From Massilia norwichensis (lineage in GTDB: Bacteria > Pseudomonadota > Gammaproteobacteria > Burkholderiales > Burkholderiaceae_D), in the NCBI RefSeq assembly GCF_024753245.1, contig NZ_JANUGX010000039.1, positions 1 through 54,378 of the forward strand: DNA of 54,378 nt, read 5' to 3'. The notes under the pieces were generated by a model. It saw only the letters and a program-made list of their open reading frames with translations, did no database searches and was not told the origin of the DNA. Of this stretch, positions 41,500-49,530 are shown piece by piece (the stretch's first letter is position 1; each line of letters opens with the position of its first letter). A program made the position numbers and the translations under genes.

Positions 41500-42339
41500 T
41501 TATTCGATGGCCTGGGCGTGCAGCTGCGGCCAGTTGACGATTTCGCGCCAGCCGATGCGTCCGGCCGGGAGCTGGACGGGCGCCGGCGCCGGCGCTGGAT
41601 TGCCGGAGGGCGGTCCAGCCCCATCTGGCGGCGCTGCCGCGGCATCCGGTGCCTGGCCGATGTCGCCGGCCTCGCCCGGCGCAGATGACGGTGGCGGCGG
41701 CGCGGGCTTGGGCTTGCGGTACACCGACTGCAGCACGACCTGCATCGTCCCACGGCTGCCGAAGCCGACTGCCGTGATCCGGTAAAAGCTGCCGAGCGCT
41801 TCGCCGGCACCCGGCGGTACGATCTTTTCGATGAGGTAGGCCGGCGGGCGTGCCGGCAGCAAGCCTTGGCCGGTCGCCAGCTGCGCGCCGGTGTAGTGCC
41901 CGTAGGCCACGAGCGCGGGGTTGTCGGGTTCAACCAGATCCTGTACCTGCCAGGCCGGCGGCGAGGACGCCAGGCATAGTCCACGCGCCGAGCCGGCGCG
42001 GCCGCAACCGTCGACGAAGCCACCGGCGCCAGGCTCCGTGAACTGGGCAGCCCGCGCCGGATCGGTGCCGGAAGCATCCGACGCAATGTCGCGCTCCGCA
42101 TCGCGCAGCGCCGCTTCCGCAGCCTCGTGCGCAATGCTGCGCTCGCGCTCGGCCCCGGCGGAGGCGATGGAAGCGAACACGGCGCGGCAGACCGATACGC
42201 CGACCAGCATGGCCGCCATCATCAGCACCAGCGCGCAGACCAGGGCCGCGCCGCGCTGACGGTGGTGGTGGCGGTGGCCGTGGCGCAAGCGCATCGCTGG
42301 CAGGCTCATCGTTGGTAAGCTCATTGCAGGCAAGCTCAT
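41500..42339 (-). CDS. pilX: PilX-like minor pilin with proline-rich C-terminal extension
   Basis: 279 residues from ATG 42339, which overlaps the pilW stop as ATGA. The first 15 residues are a repeat, MSLPAMSLPTMSLPA, encoded by three 15-base units, and three further ATGs (42324, 42309, 42294) could also start translation. A His/Arg-rich stretch (RHGHRHHHRQR) and the helix GAALVCALVLMMAAMLVGVS follow. PilX proteins have such a degenerate prepilin leader, often without Phe+1. The body includes AERERSIAHEAAEAALRDAERDI (core EAAEAALRDAE), a PilX hallmark. Residues about 208-255 are Pro/Ala-rich, longer than the roughly 190-residue relatives. The gene group lacks pilY1, its usual partner. Confidence 0.8.
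   Translation of the reverse strand: MSLPAMSLPTMSLPAMRLRHGHRHHHRQRGAALVCALVLMMAAMLVGVSVCRAVFASIASAGAERERSIAHEAAEAALRDAERDIASDASGTDPARAAQFTEPGAGGFVDGCGRAGSARGLCLASSPPAWQVQDLVEPDNPALVAYGHYTGAQLATGQGLLPARPPAYLIEKIVPPGAGEALGSFYRITAVGFGSRGTMQVVLQSVYRKPKPAPPPPSSAPGEAGDIGQAPDAAAAPPDGAGPPSGNPAPAPAPVQLPAGRIGWREIVNWPQLHAQAIE
42292..42339 (-). repeat. 15-base tandem repeat at the pilX start
   Basis: On the minus strand three near-identical 15-base units (ATGAGCTTGCCTGCA, ATGAGCTTACCAACG, ATGAGCCTGCCAGCG) precede a fourth ATG. Each unit supplies an in-frame start codon, so unit gain or loss would not shift the frame. Confidence 0.85.
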
Positions 42340-43271
42340 AAAGCGCCCGCGGGCAGCGCCACCGTCATCGAGAACAGCCTGCGTTCGCGCCGCCGCAACT
42401 GGTCCGGCAAGGCATCCTCGCGCACCACGGTCCCGGTATCGCCGGCCGCCGCCTCCGCCGCGTGCAGCGGCCCGAACAACTGGAACTCGGTATTCACGGC
42501 CCCGTGCCGCGTGGTCCGCGCACCGTGCAGCAGCAGGGCAACACGTACGCTGACCACACGCTTCCACCAGGTGCGCCGATTCAGCTCCTGCGCCGGCAGT
42601 CCGGCGAAGGCAGCGTCCAGGGCCTGGATCGCGTCGGCGTTGAGGTAGCGGTTGGCGGCGCCGTCGCGCGGGGTATCGGTGTCGATGCCATACAGCACCT
42701 GGAAGCTGTCGACGCCCGCGACGACGGCGTGCGCACTCCAGCTGCCGCTGCCGCTGCCACGGTATTTGCAGCGCAGCTCGGGCTCGCCGTCGCCATTCTT
42801 GGCGACATAGAAGATGCTCCAGCCCTCTTCGAACGAAGGGACGGCAAAGCCGGCACAGTTGAGAACGCTGCCGTCGCCATTCGTGCCGCCGCCGGCGCCG
42901 GGAAAGCGCACGGCCAGCACGTCGCTGCCGTTCGCGACCGCCGCCAGCGGCGTGGCGATGCCCGCCGTGCTGCTGCCGAGCGAGCGCGCATCGAGGCCAG
43001 CCAGGCGTGCCGGCAGCACGTCGACCGGCGCCGACAAGTCCAGTTGCAGCGGATCGGCATGGGCCGTCTGGCGCACGGCACGGCCGACGATATCGAGCGC
43101 ATAGCGGCCGGCATCGTCGAGGGCGGCGGCTTCGACCTGGGCGGCGTAGGCATGGTTGGCCAGGCCCAGCAGGCGCGCGGCGGCCAGCACCACGGCCAGG
43201 CCGATGGCCATCGCCACCATCATCTCGACCAGGGTCAGGCCGGCCTGGCTGGCGCGCGACAAGCCGATCAT
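42336..43271 (-). CDS. pilW: PilW-like minor type IV pilin
   Basis: 311 residues. The prepilin signal is SQAGLTLVEMMVAMAIGLAVV (cut after Gly, Glu+5; block GLTLVEMMVAM), followed by a helix and AYAAQVEAAALDDAGRYALDIVGRAVRQ (core ALDDAGRYAL), a typical PilW segment. The remainder is beta-rich with single cysteines. Its start overlaps the pilV stop and its stop overlaps the pilX start, so these genes are coupled. With PilV and PilX it should form the priming tip complex of type IV pili. Confidence 0.88.
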   Translation of the reverse strand: MIGLSRASQAGLTLVEMMVAMAIGLAVVLAAARLLGLANHAYAAQVEAAALDDAGRYALDIVGRAVRQTAHADPLQLDLSAPVDVLPARLAGLDARSLGSSTAGIATPLAAVANGSDVLAVRFPGAGGGTNGDGSVLNCAGFAVPSFEEGWSIFYVAKNGDGEPELRCKYRGSGSGSWSAHAVVAGVDSFQVLYGIDTDTPRDGAANRYLNADAIQALDAAFAGLPAQELNRRTWWKRVVSVRVALLLHGARTTRHGAVNTEFQLFGPLHAAEAAAGDTGTVVREDALPDQLRRRERRLFSMTVALPAGAL

Positions 43272-43825
43272 GGCGCGCCCTCCCCGAGCGTCAGGAACAC
43301 GGCCGGTGCCTCGGGCGCATCGGGGGCAGCCTGCCTGTCATGCCAGCCCAGCTTGACCGTGACCGGCGCACCGGGCGTGTCCGTGCAGTCCCAGGCCAGC
43401 AGGCCGGTCGCGCCCGGCGTCTGCGCATCGCGGCAGACGCGCATGCGCCCACCGGGAAAGCGGCCGGCCAGCTGCGCGGCGGTCTCGAACAGATCGAAGG
43501 CCGCCAGTTCGGCGGGTCCGCAATCGGCGCTGCCATAGCAGGACGCCGGCGCGGCCGGCAAGGCGCTGGCTTGTACGTCGAACTGCAGATAGGGATTGGC
43601 GGCATCCGGCAGTGCCATCGCCGCGGGATTGGCGCGCATGCGCTGGGCCAGCGAATCGGCCAGGCGCATGCCGTCGGCCAGCCGCGCTGCCTCGCCGGCG
43701 GCACGCACGGCCACCGCCTGCACGGCCGCGGCCCCGGCAACGCCGAGGGCCACGACGAACAGGGCCACCAGCACTTCCACCAGCGTGAAGCCGGCGCAAG
43801 GACGATGGGCTCGATGGCCGGCCAT
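43268..43825 (-). CDS. pilV: PilV-like minor type IV pilin
   Basis: 185 residues. The prepilin leader ends CAGFTLVEVLVALFVVALGVAG (block GFTLVEVLVAL, cleavage after Gly12). ARLADGMRLADSLAQRMRANPAAM (core LADSLAQRMRANP) is the PilV family signature. Four cysteines in the C-terminal domain may form two disulfides (SCYGSADC, RVCRD, WDCTD). It is the first gene of the minor pilin group, 91 bases after nrdR, and probably starts its own transcript or is read through from glyA-nrdR. Confidence 0.88.
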   Translation of the reverse strand: MAGHRAHRPCAGFTLVEVLVALFVVALGVAGAAAVQAVAVRAAGEAARLADGMRLADSLAQRMRANPAAMALPDAANPYLQFDVQASALPAAPASCYGSADCGPAELAAFDLFETAAQLAGRFPGGRMRVCRDAQTPGATGLLAWDCTDTPGAPVTVKLGWHDRQAAPDAPEAPAVFLTLGEGAP

Positions 43826-43916
43826 GCTCTACCTCCAGTCTCGGTTCAGGGAGACGAGAAGTTATCAGGCGGGCTCAGGTCAGCCGTGGCGGGTGCTCAA
43901 TCTAAAGGACGGAACT

Positions 43917-44387
43917 TTATACAGGCGGTGTTTTCGCGCCCGGCCCGACTTCGGCAATCGCTTCCTGGAACTCGGCCAGGTCTTCGAAGTTCTTGTAGAC
44001 GGAGGCGAAACGGATGTAGGCGATCTTGTCGAGACGCTTGAGTTCCTGCATCACGAGCTCGCCGACGTAGACGCTGTCGACTTCGCGGCGGCCGCTGGTG
44101 AGCAGTTTTTCCTCGATCGAGGAGACGGCGGCGTCGATGGCGCCGGCGGCTACGGGACGCTTGCGCAGGGCCAGCATCAGGCTGCCGCGCAGTTTGGAGG
44201 ATTCGAATTCGGTGCGGCTGCCGTTCTTCTTGACGATGATCGGCATCGAGAGCTCGACGCGCTCGTAGGTCGTGAAGCGCTTGTCGCACTGCGCGCAGCG
44301 GCGCCGGCGGCGGATGGAATCGCCCTCCTCGGATACGCGGGTATCGAGGACCTGGGTGTCTTCATGCTGACAGAACGGGCATTTCAT
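43917..44387 (-). CDS. nrdR: Transcriptional repressor NrdR
   Basis: 156 residues. The N-terminal zinc ribbon has CPFC (3-6) and CAQC (31-34), with TRVSEEGDSIRRRRRC between. The ATP-cone domain follows (PIIVKKNGSRTEF, SIEEKL, VGELVMQELKRLDKIAYIRFASVYK core YIRFASVYK). It senses ATP/dATP and represses ribonucleotide reductase genes. It lies 28 bases downstream of glyA, the common betaproteobacterial pairing. Confidence 0.97.
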   Translation of the reverse strand: MKCPFCQHEDTQVLDTRVSEEGDSIRRRRRCAQCDKRFTTYERVELSMPIIVKKNGSRTEFESSKLRGSLMLALRKRPVAAGAIDAAVSSIEEKLLTSGRREVDSVYVGELVMQELKRLDKIAYIRFASVYKNFEDLAEFQEAIAEVGPGAKTPPV

Positions 44388-44415
44388 CGTTGCCGGGCCG
44401 CTGTGGCGTCAGAGA

Positions 44416-45663
44416 TTACGAAGCGTAGACCGGATACTTGTCGGTCAGGACTTTGACCTCGGCCTTGACGCGCTCGATGGTCGCGGCGTCGTGCGGGTTG
44501 TCCAGCACATCGGCGATCAGGTTGCCCACCTTGGTCGCGTCTTCTTCCTTGAAGCCGCGGGTGGTGAAGGCCGGGCTGCCGAGGCGGATGCCGGAGGTCA
44601 CGAACGGTTTCTGCGGGTCGTTCGGGATTCCGTTCTTGTTGCAGGTCATGTGCGCCTGGCCCAGGATGGCTTCCGCTTCCTTGCCGGTCAGGCCTTTCGA
44701 ACGCAGATCGACCAGCATCACGTGCGACTCGGTGGTGCCCGAGACGATGCGCAGGCCGCGTGCGATCAGGGCGTCGGCCAGGGCCTTCGCGTTCTTGACC
44801 ACCTGCTGCTGGTAGGCCTTGAATTCCGGCGACAGCGCTTCCTTGAAGGCGACCGCTTTACCGGCGATCACATGCATCAGCGGACCACCCTGGATGCCCG
44901 GGAAGATCGCCGAGTTGATGGCCTTTTCGTGCTCGGCCTTCATCAGGATGATGCCGCCGCGCGGGCCGCGCAGGGACTTGTGGGTGGTCGAGGTGACGAA
45001 GTCGGCGTAAGGCACCGGGTTCGGGTACTCGCCCGCTGCGATCAGGCCGGCATAGTGGGCCATGTCGACCATGAAGTACGCACCGATTTCCTTGGCAACC
45101 TTGGCAAAGCGTTCGAAGTCGATGCGCAGCGAGAAGGCCGAGGCGCCGGCGATGATCAGCTTCGGCTTGTGCTCGCGGGCCAGACGCTCCATCTGCTCGT
45201 AGTCGATGTCTTCCTTCTCGGTCAGGCCGTAGGAGATCACATTGAACCACTTGCCCGACATGTTCAGGGCCATGCCGTGGGTCAGGTGGCCGCCTTCGGC
45301 CAGCGACATGCCCATGATGGTGTCGCCGGGTTTCAGCATGGCGAAGAACACGCCCTGGTTGGCCTGCGAGCCCGAGTTCGGCTGCACGTTGGCCGCTTCG
45401 GCGCCGAACAGCTGCTTGACGCGGTCGATCGCCAGTTGCTCGGCGACGTCGACGTATTCGCAGCCGCCGTAGTAGCGCTTGCCCGGATAGCCTTCCGCAT
45501 ATTTATTGGTCAGCTGGGAGCCCTGCGCCTGCATCACGGCCGGCGAGGTGTAATTCTCCGATGCGATCAGCTCGATGTGGTCTTGCTGGCGGGTGTTTTC
45601 CTTCTGAATGGCATCCCACAGTTCCGGGTCGACGTTGGCGAGCGTGTGATCTTTTGCAAACAT
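44416..45663 (-). CDS. glyA: Serine hydroxymethyltransferase
   Basis: 415 residues from ATG 45663 (MFAKDHTLANVDPELW); the longer frame to 45732 lies in the untranslated leader. Hallmarks are ASENYTSPAVMQAQGS, GKRYYGGCEYVD, and the PLP-binding Lys in TSTTHKSLRGPRGG. It interconverts serine and glycine with tetrahydrofolate, feeding one-carbon units to purine synthesis. A ZTP riboswitch in the leader ties its expression to shortage of 10-formyl-tetrahydrofolate. nrdR follows. Confidence 0.98.
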   Translation of the reverse strand: MFAKDHTLANVDPELWDAIQKENTRQQDHIELIASENYTSPAVMQAQGSQLTNKYAEGYPGKRYYGGCEYVDVAEQLAIDRVKQLFGAEAANVQPNSGSQANQGVFFAMLKPGDTIMGMSLAEGGHLTHGMALNMSGKWFNVISYGLTEKEDIDYEQMERLAREHKPKLIIAGASAFSLRIDFERFAKVAKEIGAYFMVDMAHYAGLIAAGEYPNPVPYADFVTSTTHKSLRGPRGGIILMKAEHEKAINSAIFPGIQGGPLMHVIAGKAVAFKEALSPEFKAYQQQVVKNAKALADALIARGLRIVSGTTESHVMLVDLRSKGLTGKEAEAILGQAHMTCNKNGIPNDPQKPFVTSGIRLGSPAFTTRGFKEEDATKVGNLIADVLDNPHDAATIERVKAEVKVLTDKYPVYAS

Positions 45664-45763
45664 GAAAAAAACTCCAATCGATAAGAGTACCAGGCAACAG
45701 GCAGCGCTGAACCGGGGCGGGAGCGAATACACGGCAGCCGCGATACGAAGCGTACCCGTCGAA

Positions 45764-45860
45764 GGCTGCCCAGGCGAACGGCAAACGACATCTCACGCTC
45801 CCCGGTGGATCTCCACCTTGGCCGCCTGCGGAGGCGGTTTTCGCCAGTTACGTGAGACGT
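45764..45860 (-). promoter_or_regulatory. ZTP (pfl-motif) riboswitch controlling glyA
   Basis: On the minus strand the aptamer blocks are TCTCACG...CGTGAGA (outer stem, 45851-45857 with 45791-45797), AACTGGCGA, a GC-rich hairpin CCGCCT-ccgc-AGGCGG, GGTGGA-ATCCACC stem elements, the conserved CCGGGGAGCG, and after a linker CGCCTGGGCAGCC. These match the ZTP/pfl consensus in order. The aptamer binds ZMP/ZTP, which build up when formyl-folate is short, and turns on one-carbon genes such as glyA. About 100 bases of expression platform separate it from the glyA ATG. A glycine riboswitch was considered and does not fit. Confidence 0.85.
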
Positions 45861-45873
45861 AATGGAACTGCCG

Positions 45874-45903
45874 ATTGTAAAGGATGACACATGGGGTAAG
45901 CAA
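45874..45903 (-). promoter_or_regulatory. Candidate sigma70 promoter of the glyA leader
   Basis: On the minus strand TTGCTT (45898-45903), 18-base spacer, TACAAT (45874-45879). Transcription would start around 45867, just before the riboswitch. Confidence 0.65.
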
Positions 45904-45963
45904 TGATCATTTCGGCTACAATCTCGCAGTTCATCTTCACCCTCCAATACCCGGGATTCCATC

Positions 45964-46710
45964 ATGATCGTTTTCATTACCGGCGCATCGGCCGGCTTCG
46001 GCGCCGCGATGGCGCGCACCTTCGTCAGGAACGGCCACCAGGTGGTGCTCGCGGCGCGGCGCAAGGATCGCCTGGAGTCGCTGGCCCGCGAGCTCGGCGA
46101 ATCGGCGCTGCCGGTCGCCATGGACGTGACGAGCAAGGCCTCGATCGAGGAAGCGCTGTCGATGCTGCCGCAGTCCTGGCGCCAGATCGACGTCCTGATC
46201 AATAACGCCGGCCTGGCGCTCAACACCAAGCCGGCGCATGAAGTCCCGCTGGAAGACTGGGACACCATGATCGACACCAACGTCAAGGGCCTGGTGACCA
46301 TGACCCATGCGGTCCTGCCTTCGATGGTCGAGCGCGGCAGCGGCCTGGTCATCAACCTCGGCTCGGTGGCCGGCCACTACCCCTACCCGGGCGGCAATGT
46401 GTACGGCGCAACCAAGGCCTTCGTCGAACAGTTCACGCTGAACCTGCGCGCCGACCTGGTCGGCACCGGCGTGCGCGCCACCAACCTGGCGCCGGGCCTG
46501 TGCGGCGGCACCGAATTCTCGAACGTGCGCCTCAAGGGCGACGACGCAGCCGCCGCCAAGGTCTACGAAGGCACCCAGCCGCTGACCGCCGAAGACATCG
46601 CCGAGACCGCCTACTGGATCGCCACCCTGCCGCCGCATGTCAACGTCAATCTGATCGAAATGATGCCGACCTGCCAGGGCTTCTCGCCTTTCAACATCAA
46701 GCGCACCTAA
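45964..46710 (+). CDS. ydfG: Short-chain dehydrogenase, YdfG-like (NADP-dependent 3-hydroxy acid dehydrogenase)
   Basis: 248 residues. Classical SDR: cofactor loop TGASAGFGAAMA at 6-17, AARRKDRL (an Arg pair favouring NADP), DVTSKASIEEA, NNAGLAL, Ser in NLGSVAGHYPYPGG, and catalytic Tyr/Lys in VYGATKAF. The C-terminus, VNLIEMMPTCQGFSPFNIKRT (core EMMPTCQGF), is characteristic of the YdfG group, which oxidises serine, allo-threonine and 3-hydroxypropionate-type acids. A TACAAT box lies at 45917-45922 in the short divergent region shared with glyA. A terminator follows. Confidence 0.9.
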   Translation: MIVFITGASAGFGAAMARTFVRNGHQVVLAARRKDRLESLARELGESALPVAMDVTSKASIEEALSMLPQSWRQIDVLINNAGLALNTKPAHEVPLEDWDTMIDTNVKGLVTMTHAVLPSMVERGSGLVINLGSVAGHYPYPGGNVYGATKAFVEQFTLNLRADLVGTGVRATNLAPGLCGGTEFSNVRLKGDDAAAAKVYEGTQPLTAEDIAETAYWIATLPPHVNVNLIEMMPTCQGFSPFNIKRT

Positions 46711-46721
46711 GCTTGAATTCG

Positions 46722-46753
46722 CACAAACCGGTGTCTGACCCCGGTTTGTGTTT
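46722..46753 (+). terminator. Terminator of the SDR gene
   Basis: CACAAACCGG (46722-46731) pairs with CCGGTTTGTG (46741-46750), followed by TTT; ten-base perfect stem. Confidence 0.85.
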
Positions 46754-46885
46754 CCTCAAGCGTGTGTCTGTGGCGACGCAGGTTGTGAGAAAGTGTTACA
46801 GTTCTTGGCTGAGTATGCACACTTGGCGTTTACTCATGCCCATTTAACATCGGACCAGCCATTTGGTCCCACGCGCATTTCGGAT

Positions 46886-46911
46886 GTTTATGTATGCCAG
46901 CGTACATAAAC
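46886..46911. promoter_or_regulatory. Perfect 26-base palindrome upstream of the ybgC-tol-pal operon
   Basis: GTTTATGTA-N8-TACATAAAC, nine-base perfect arms. A -10-like TAAAAT lies at 46927-46932, so the right arm covers the expected -35 position. This looks like a repressor operator; as RNA it could also form a hairpin. No regulator gene is adjacent. Confidence 0.5.
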
Positions 46912-46949
46912 AAGTAGAAAATCGCGTAAAATGTTTCCCATTTTCATTT

Positions 46950-47366
46950 ATGGCAGCTGAAATGCCTTCAGTTTTCACCTGGACAGTGCGGGTCTATTAC
47001 GAAGACACCGACGCCGGCGGCATCGTGTATTACGCCAATTACCTGAAGTTCTTCGAACGTGCGCGCACGGAATGGCTGCGCTCGCTCGGCATTCACCAGC
47101 AAAACCTGCTCGACGAGGAAAGCGCCGCCTTCGTGGTGCGCAGCGCCAGCGTCGACTACCTGTCGTCCGCGCGCCTGGATGACGAACTGACCCTGCGCCT
47201 GAGCGTGGAAAAACTCGGCCGCGCTTCGGTCCAGTTCGCGCAACAGGCCTGGCGCGGCGACACCCTGCTGTCGACCGCCAACGTGAAAGTGGGCTGCGTG
47301 GATGCGCAGACGATGCGCCCCCGCTCCATCCCCGATTCCGCCGCTGCTAAAATGCGCGCCGACTGA
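46950..47366 (+). CDS. ybgC: Acyl-CoA thioesterase YbgC, tol-pal associated
   Basis: 138 residues from ATG 46950; ATG 46962 is nearly as likely, and neither has a strong ribosome site. Hot-dog fold of the 4-hydroxybenzoyl-CoA thioesterase type: VYYEDTDAGGIVYYANYLKFFERARTEWL (cores YEDTDAGGIVYYANYL and FERARTEWL) holds the catalytic Asp and the conserved Tyr/His-equivalent region. It hydrolyses acyl-CoA or acyl-ACP and is thought to act at the envelope with Tol-Pal. It is the first gene of ybgC-tolQRAB-pal-cpoB. Confidence 0.93.
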   Translation: MAAEMPSVFTWTVRVYYEDTDAGGIVYYANYLKFFERARTEWLRSLGIHQQNLLDEESAAFVVRSASVDYLSSARLDDELTLRLSVEKLGRASVQFAQQAWRGDTLLSTANVKVGCVDAQTMRPRSIPDSAAAKMRAD

Positions 47367-47391
47367 ACATTTGACCAAATAACCGATACTG

Positions 47392-48075
47392 ATGAACGCA
47401 GTCCAAGACCTCTCCTTTATTGAACTGATCCTTCACGCGCACTTCCTCGTCAAGCTGATCATGGCCCTGCTGTTCGCGATTTCGGTGATCAGCTGGACCT
47501 ATATTTTCCGCAAGGTGTTTGCGATCCGCGCCGCGCGCCGCCTGACCGAACAGTTCGAGCGCAGCTTCTGGGCCGGCGGCAATCTGCACACGCTGCACCA
47601 GAGCGCCAGCAACCAGCGCGACCAGAGCGGTCCGCTGGCCCGCATCTTCGAGGCCGGCATGGGCGAATTCATCAAGGGCAAGCAGGCCGCCCGCGACGCC
47701 CTCGACGTCGGCGCCGTGCTGGATGGCGCCCGCCGCGCGATGCGCGCCGCCTTCCACCGCGAACTCGATCACCTGGACACCCACCTGAACTTCCTGGCCT
47801 CGGTCGGCTCGGTGTCTCCGTACATCGGCCTGCTCGGCACCGTGTGGGGCATCATGAACGCCTTCCGCGGCCTGGCCAACGTGCAGCAGGCAACCCTGGC
47901 CGTGGTCGCCCCCGGCATCGCCGAAGCACTGATCGCCACCGCGATCGGCCTGTTCGCGGCAATCCCGGCAGTGGTCGCGTACAACCGCTTCACCCACGAT
48001 ATCGACCGCCTCGCGATCCGCTTCGAAAGCTTCGTCGAGGAATTTTCGAACATCCTGCAGCGCCAGTCGCGCTAA
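47392..48075 (+). CDS. tolQ: Tol-Pal system protein TolQ
   Basis: 227 residues with three membrane segments (about 16-38, 128-150, 168-195). Family blocks are FLASVGSVSPYIGLLGTVWGIMNAF (core PYIGLLGTVWGIM) and PGIAEALIATAIGLFAAIPAVVAYN (core GIAEALIATAIGL). With TolR it forms the proton-driven motor that energises TolA. It lies 25 bases after ybgC and 6 bases before tolR. Confidence 0.97.
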   Translation: MNAVQDLSFIELILHAHFLVKLIMALLFAISVISWTYIFRKVFAIRAARRLTEQFERSFWAGGNLHTLHQSASNQRDQSGPLARIFEAGMGEFIKGKQAARDALDVGAVLDGARRAMRAAFHRELDHLDTHLNFLASVGSVSPYIGLLGTVWGIMNAFRGLANVQQATLAVVAPGIAEALIATAIGLFAAIPAVVAYNRFTHDIDRLAIRFESFVEEFSNILQRQSR

Positions 48076-48081
48076 AAGAAC

Positions 48082-48510
48082 ATGGCATTCAACAGCAATC
48101 TGCGGAGCAGCCGCCGCAAGCTGAAATCCGAAATCAACGTCGTGCCCTACATCGACGTGATGCTGGTGCTGCTCATCATCTTCATGGCGGTGCCGCAGTC
48201 GCAGAATCCCAGCGAGATCAAGCTGCCCAGCGCCGAGCGCTCGACCCAGCCGCCGGACGACTACATCAACATCGCCGTGAAGAGCGATGCCCGTCTGCAG
48301 ATCGGCATCATCGGCAAGCAGGCGCAAGCCTTCGAGGACGTGGATAACCGCGCCGCCGCGATCGACCGCCTGCGCGCGATCCATGCCGAGCACCCGGATT
48401 ATCCGGTGATGATTTCCGGCGACCGCGAAAGCAAATACGACGATGTGATCCAGCTGATCTCGGAAGCCAAGAAGTTGGGCATCAACCGGGTTGGATTGGC
48501 TACGAAATAA
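48082..48510 (+). CDS. tolR: Tol-Pal system protein TolR
   Basis: 142 residues, ExbD/TolR family. A single membrane helix follows KSEINVVPYIDVMLVLLIIFM (core NVVPYIDVMLVLL); its Asp is the proton-path residue. The periplasmic part ends GINRVGLATK. Its stop overlaps the tolA ATG by one base (TAATG). Confidence 0.97.
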   Translation: MAFNSNLRSSRRKLKSEINVVPYIDVMLVLLIIFMAVPQSQNPSEIKLPSAERSTQPPDDYINIAVKSDARLQIGIIGKQAQAFEDVDNRAAAIDRLRAIHAEHPDYPVMISGDRESKYDDVIQLISEAKKLGINRVGLATK

Positions 48511-49529
48511 TGTCGGCAACGAAGCACAACAGCAACGCCGCCGGCGGTTCGCCTTATCAGGTGCCGCCGGAACCGAACCGCTGGCCCTCGATCGGCCTGG
48601 CGGTGGGTGTGCACGCCCTGTTGCTGGCCTTCCTGGTCATCGGCATCAACTGGACCAACAACCAGCCGGTGGCGGTCGAGGCCGAGGTCTGGGATACCAG
48701 CGTGCAGCAGGCTGCCCCGCCGGCGCCGCAGCCCGTGGTCGAACCCGAACCGCAGCCGCAGCCGGAAACGCCGCCGCCGATGCAGCGCGTGGCCGAGCCG
48801 CCGCCGAAAGTCGAGCCGGCGCCGCCGAAGCAGCCGGATATCGCGCTGGAACGCGAAAAGAAGCGTAAAGAAGAACTGAAGCAGCGCCAGGAAGAAGAGC
48901 GCATCGAGCGCGAGTTGGCGGAGAAGCGCGCGCAGGAGAAAAAGGAAAAAGCGTTGGCCGATAAGAAGGCGCGCGACGAAGAGAAAAAGAAAGAGCAGGA
49001 ACTGGCGAAGAAGTCAGAAGAAGCGGAAAAGAAAAAAGCCCAGGAACTGGCTAAGAAAGAAGAAGCCGAGAAGAAGAAAAAGGAAAAGGCCGAGCAGGAC
49101 AAGGCCGAGAAACTGGCCAAGGCAAAAGCCGAAAAGGCGGAAGCCGCGAAGCTGGATAAACTGCGCGCCGAGGAAATGAAACGCCTGACGGCTGGCGCCG
49201 GCAGCCCGGGCAGCAGCGGCAGCGCCGAGAAATCGACCGCACCGCGCATCGACAAGGGTTATATCGCCAGCATCGCAGCAAAGATCAAGGGCAATACGAC
49301 TTATCCGGGCAGCACCGATGTACCCGGCAATCCGGAAGTGGTGTTCCAGGTCGAGCAACTACCGACCGGCGAAATTCTTTCGGTGCGCAAGACCAAGAGC
49401 AGCGGCATTCCTGCCTTCGACGAAGCCGTGGAACGCGGCATTAACAAATCGTCACCGCTACCAAAGAAGAAAGATGGTACGGTAGAGCGATCTGTACAGG
49501 TCGGTTTCAAACTGAAGGAAATGAACTGA
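48510..49529 (+). CDS. tolA: Tol-Pal system protein TolA
   Basis: 339 residues. One membrane helix is at about 30-50 (LAVGVHALLLAFLVIGI). A Pro/Gln/Glu stretch (70-115) follows, then a long Lys/Glu/Ala coiled coil (118-235, repeats like EEKKKEQELAKK). The C-terminal globular domain (250-339, KGYIASIAAKIKGNTTYPG to VQVGFKLKEMN; blocks IKGNTTYPG and SSGIPAFDEAVER) contacts Pal and TolB. It spans the periplasm and transmits TolQR motor force during division. Confidence 0.95.
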   Translation: MSATKHNSNAAGGSPYQVPPEPNRWPSIGLAVGVHALLLAFLVIGINWTNNQPVAVEAEVWDTSVQQAAPPAPQPVVEPEPQPQPETPPPMQRVAEPPPKVEPAPPKQPDIALEREKKRKEELKQRQEEERIERELAEKRAQEKKEKALADKKARDEEKKKEQELAKKSEEAEKKKAQELAKKEEAEKKKKEKAEQDKAEKLAKAKAEKAEAAKLDKLRAEEMKRLTAGAGSPGSSGSAEKSTAPRIDKGYIASIAAKIKGNTTYPGSTDVPGNPEVVFQVEQLPTGEILSVRKTKSSGIPAFDEAVERGINKSSPLPKKKDGTVERSVQVGFKLKEMN

Positions 49530-49530
49530 T

